A DNA stretch of 64,000 nt from CAIYUC01 sp963682005 (lineage in GTDB: Bacteria; Bacteroidota; Bacteroidia; Bacteroidales; FEN-979): positions 3,038,001-3,102,000 of the forward strand of contig OY820914.1 of the NCBI GenBank assembly GCA_963682005.1. Reading direction: 5' to 3'. The notes beneath the pieces are model-generated. The model was given only the letters and a program-made list of their open reading frames with translations, was not told the origin of the DNA and did no database searches. Shown piece by piece: positions 62,174-64,000 of this stretch (position 1 is its first letter; each line of letters begins with the position of its first letter). The position numbers and the translations under genes are program-made.

Positions 62174-64000
62174 ATGAAAAATAAAATATTAACGATAATA
62201 GTGTTGCTATTTTCATCCGGATTATTCGCCCAGGGGGTGTATAACAACGGGGGAAAGATAGTGATAGGTCCGGGAGCTTCACTGAACATAAGCGGCCCTG
62301 GCGGGAATTTTCGCAATGAAACCAATATAAGTGACGGATCAATTTTTCTTTCCGGCACACTTAAACTGGAAGGCAATTATACCAATAATGTCGCAGGTGC
62401 AGATGTTCTGAGTTCTGCATCCGGCGCCAGCCAGGTAATATTTGCCGGTACAAGTAATCAAACGCTGGGTGGTTCATCTGCAATGCCCTTTGTATTTCAG
62501 AATCTAACGGTCAACAATGCCGGAGGAATTACATTGGCAAAAAATGCTGTGGTAAACGGTGTCTGCACCATGACCAACGGTCTGGTGAACATAGGCAACA
62601 ATAACTTAAGCTTCGGCCCTTTGGCAACAGTTGCAGGAACTCCTTCAGCAGTGAACATGATCGTTGCGGAAGGAAGCGGACAGGTGCAGAAGGATTTTAC
62701 AGGTCCCGGCAGCTTCTCATTCCCGATCGGAGATAATACCGGAATAGCGGAATATTCGCCTGTGACGCTGAATTTCACAGGAGGCAGTTTCGCACCAGGC
62801 GCCCAGGCAGGGGTGAACGTTGTAAATGCAAAATACAATGATCCGGCCATCATCAATTCATACCTTAACAGGTATTGGAATATTTCCCAGACCGGGATCA
62901 GCCTCTTTAGCTGCAATGCCATGTTTCAATACGTTCCGGCAGATGTCACAGGAAATGAAAACAGTATCGGTTGCATAAAAATAGCGCCTCCTCCCATAGT
63001 GACATACGATCTGGCAAATACAACACTGCATCAGTTGACGGCGAACGGGATAACCAGCTTCTCGACATATACCGGTGCCATGTTAGGACCACTACTTACC
63101 GGCCCGGCATCAGTGTGTGCAGGATCATCAGGGAATGTTTATACTACGGATTCCGGAAAGACAGGCTATATCTGGATAGTTTCAGCAGGCGGAACAATAA
63201 CAGCAGGCGGAACATCCATTGACAACACGGTGACGGTAACCTGGAATACACCTGGTCCACAGACTGTAAGTGTTAACTATACCGGGTCAGCAAATCCTAC
63301 AATATTAAACATTACAGTTACTCCTTTACCTGTTCCATTACTTAGTGGTCCGGCATCGGTATGTCTGAATTCAACAGGTGACGTTTATAGCTCAGATGCG
63401 GGGATGACGAATTACACCTGGGTTGTATCACCCGGGGGAACAATAATTTCAGGAGGTGGATCAACAAACAATACGGTAACTGTATCGTGGACTACCACGG
63501 GGTTGCATAGTGTCAGTGTAAATTATACCAATGCTAACGGATGCATTGGAGCAGCGCCGACTGTTTACACTGTAACGGTCAATCCTTTACCTGTACCGAC
63601 AATCTCAGGCATTGCCAGTCTTTGTGCCGGGACAGCGGGGACAATTTATACGACCGAAACGGGCATGACAGGCTACAGTTGGGTTGTATCTTCCGGGGGG
63701 ACGATCACCTCAGGTGCAGGAACAAATTCCATTACCGTGACCTGGACTACGGCCGGAGCACAAACGGTAAGTGTGAATTATTTAAACTCATTCGGATGCG
63801 CAGCCACCGTTCCGACCATTTACAATGTAACGGTCAACCCGTTGCCGGTACCGACCATTGCAGGGAACACCAGTGTTTGTGCAGGATCAACAGGGAATGT
63901 TTACACTACTGAAACGGGCATGACCGGTTATAGCTGGTCCGTTTCAGCGGGAGGGATAATTACGGCAGGTGCCGGTACCAATTCCATTACTGTAACGTGG
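62174..64000 (+). CDS. Large adhesin-like protein with tandem PKD-like modules (3' end outside window)
   Basis: The frame from the ATG at 62174 stays open for 609 codons to the last base. Signal peptide (MKNKILTIIVLLFSSGLFAQ), then a beta-rich head of ~290 residues (LKLEGNYTNNV, GTSNQTLGGSS, FSFPIGDNTG). Four ~84-residue modules follow, each with GPASVCAGSSGNVYTT, GYIWIVSAGGTITAGG and TVTWNTPGPQTVSVNYT; the fourth is incomplete. These PKD/Ig-like repeats build long surface stalks. A C-terminal sorting domain is expected beyond the window. Tandem modules diverge only modestly at DNA level. Confidence 0.88.
   Translation, partial: MKNKILTIIVLLFSSGLFAQGVYNNGGKIVIGPGASLNISGPGGNFRNETNISDGSIFLSGTLKLEGNYTNNVAGADVLSSASGASQVIFAGTSNQTLGGSSAMPFVFQNLTVNNAGGITLAKNAVVNGVCTMTNGLVNIGNNNLSFGPLATVAGTPSAVNMIVAEGSGQVQKDFTGPGSFSFPIGDNTGIAEYSPVTLNFTGGSFAPGAQAGVNVVNAKYNDPAIINSYLNRYWNISQTGISLFSCNAMFQYVPADVTGNENSIGCIKIAPPPIVTYDLANTTLHQLTANGITSFSTYTGAMLGPLLTGPASVCAGSSGNVYTTDSGKTGYIWIVSAGGTITAGGTSIDNTVTVTWNTPGPQTVSVNYTGSANPTILNITVTPLPVPLLSGPASVCLNSTGDVYSSDAGMTNYTWVVSPGGTIISGGGSTNNTVTVSWTTTGLHSVSVNYTNANGCIGAAPTVYTVTVNPLPVPTISGIASLCAGTAGTIYTTETGMTGYSWVVSSGGTITSGAGTNSITVTWTTAGAQTVSVNYLNSFGCAATVPTIYNVTVNPLPVPTIAGNTSVCAGSTGNVYTTETGMTGYSWSVSAGGIITAGAGTNSITVTW

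Overview
The window is from a Bacteroidota genome, most likely a Bacteroidales-like environmental lineage (inference). The evidence is secreted proteins with C-terminal type IX secretion (T9SS) sorting domains, reg_prop sensor kinases, a DUF6600 envelope protein and many promoters with the Bacteroidota -7 box TAnnTTTG. Several of these have TTTG about 19-21 nt upstream (sucC, tRNA-Ser, a response regulator operon). No rRNA, CRISPR array or phage module was seen.

Layout. 1-20.5 kb is mostly housekeeping: a truncated S41 peptidase, a glycosyltransferase, sucC, an FG-GAP secreted protein, a LolD-type ATPase, a 2070-residue membrane-anchored protein built from 32 units of about 60 residues, a cysteine synthase, a Crp/Fnr regulator, a metallophosphoesterase coupled to a fused LeuCD-type hydratase, a DUF6600 protein and an Old Yellow Enzyme homologue. 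20.7-22.2 kb holds tRNA-Ser(GCT) and tRNA-Pro(TGG) around a four-helix-bundle gene; the tRNA-Pro 3' end is partly duplicated. 23.6-27 kb is a type I modification locus (hsdM plus an hsdS wrecked by an IS1380-family element whose inverted repeats and 4-bp target duplication are visible). 27.2-33.5 kb is an A+T-rich signalling cluster (reg_prop kinase, receiver, receiver-ATPase protein without the phospho-acceptor His) split by an IS5-like element. 33.7-35.4 kb is a coupled HipA-like kinase/DUF3037 pair. 35.7-42.2 kb holds four T9SS-exported repeat proteins.

The main discovery candidate is the minus-strand operon 48491-42421. It encodes a 70-residue precursor-like peptide ending GFSNDGCCCCVRG, a 1113-residue fusion of radical SAM, HExxH peptidase and radical SAM, a YcaO cyclodehydratase with a C-terminal PxPxP, and a SagB-type dehydrogenase. 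This reads as a ribosomal peptide (RiPP) pathway that would make azoles from a Cys4 core, add radical chemistry and possibly carry its own leader peptidase inside the radical SAM protein. A response regulator/PAS histidine kinase pair and a decayed receiver gene lie just upstream.

51.1-64 kb has a dockerin-like secreted protein, a 1365-residue multi-PAS/GAF protein with no kinase domain, a LuxR-type response regulator and three secreted repeat proteins. The last of these is a large adhesin-like protein running off the window end.
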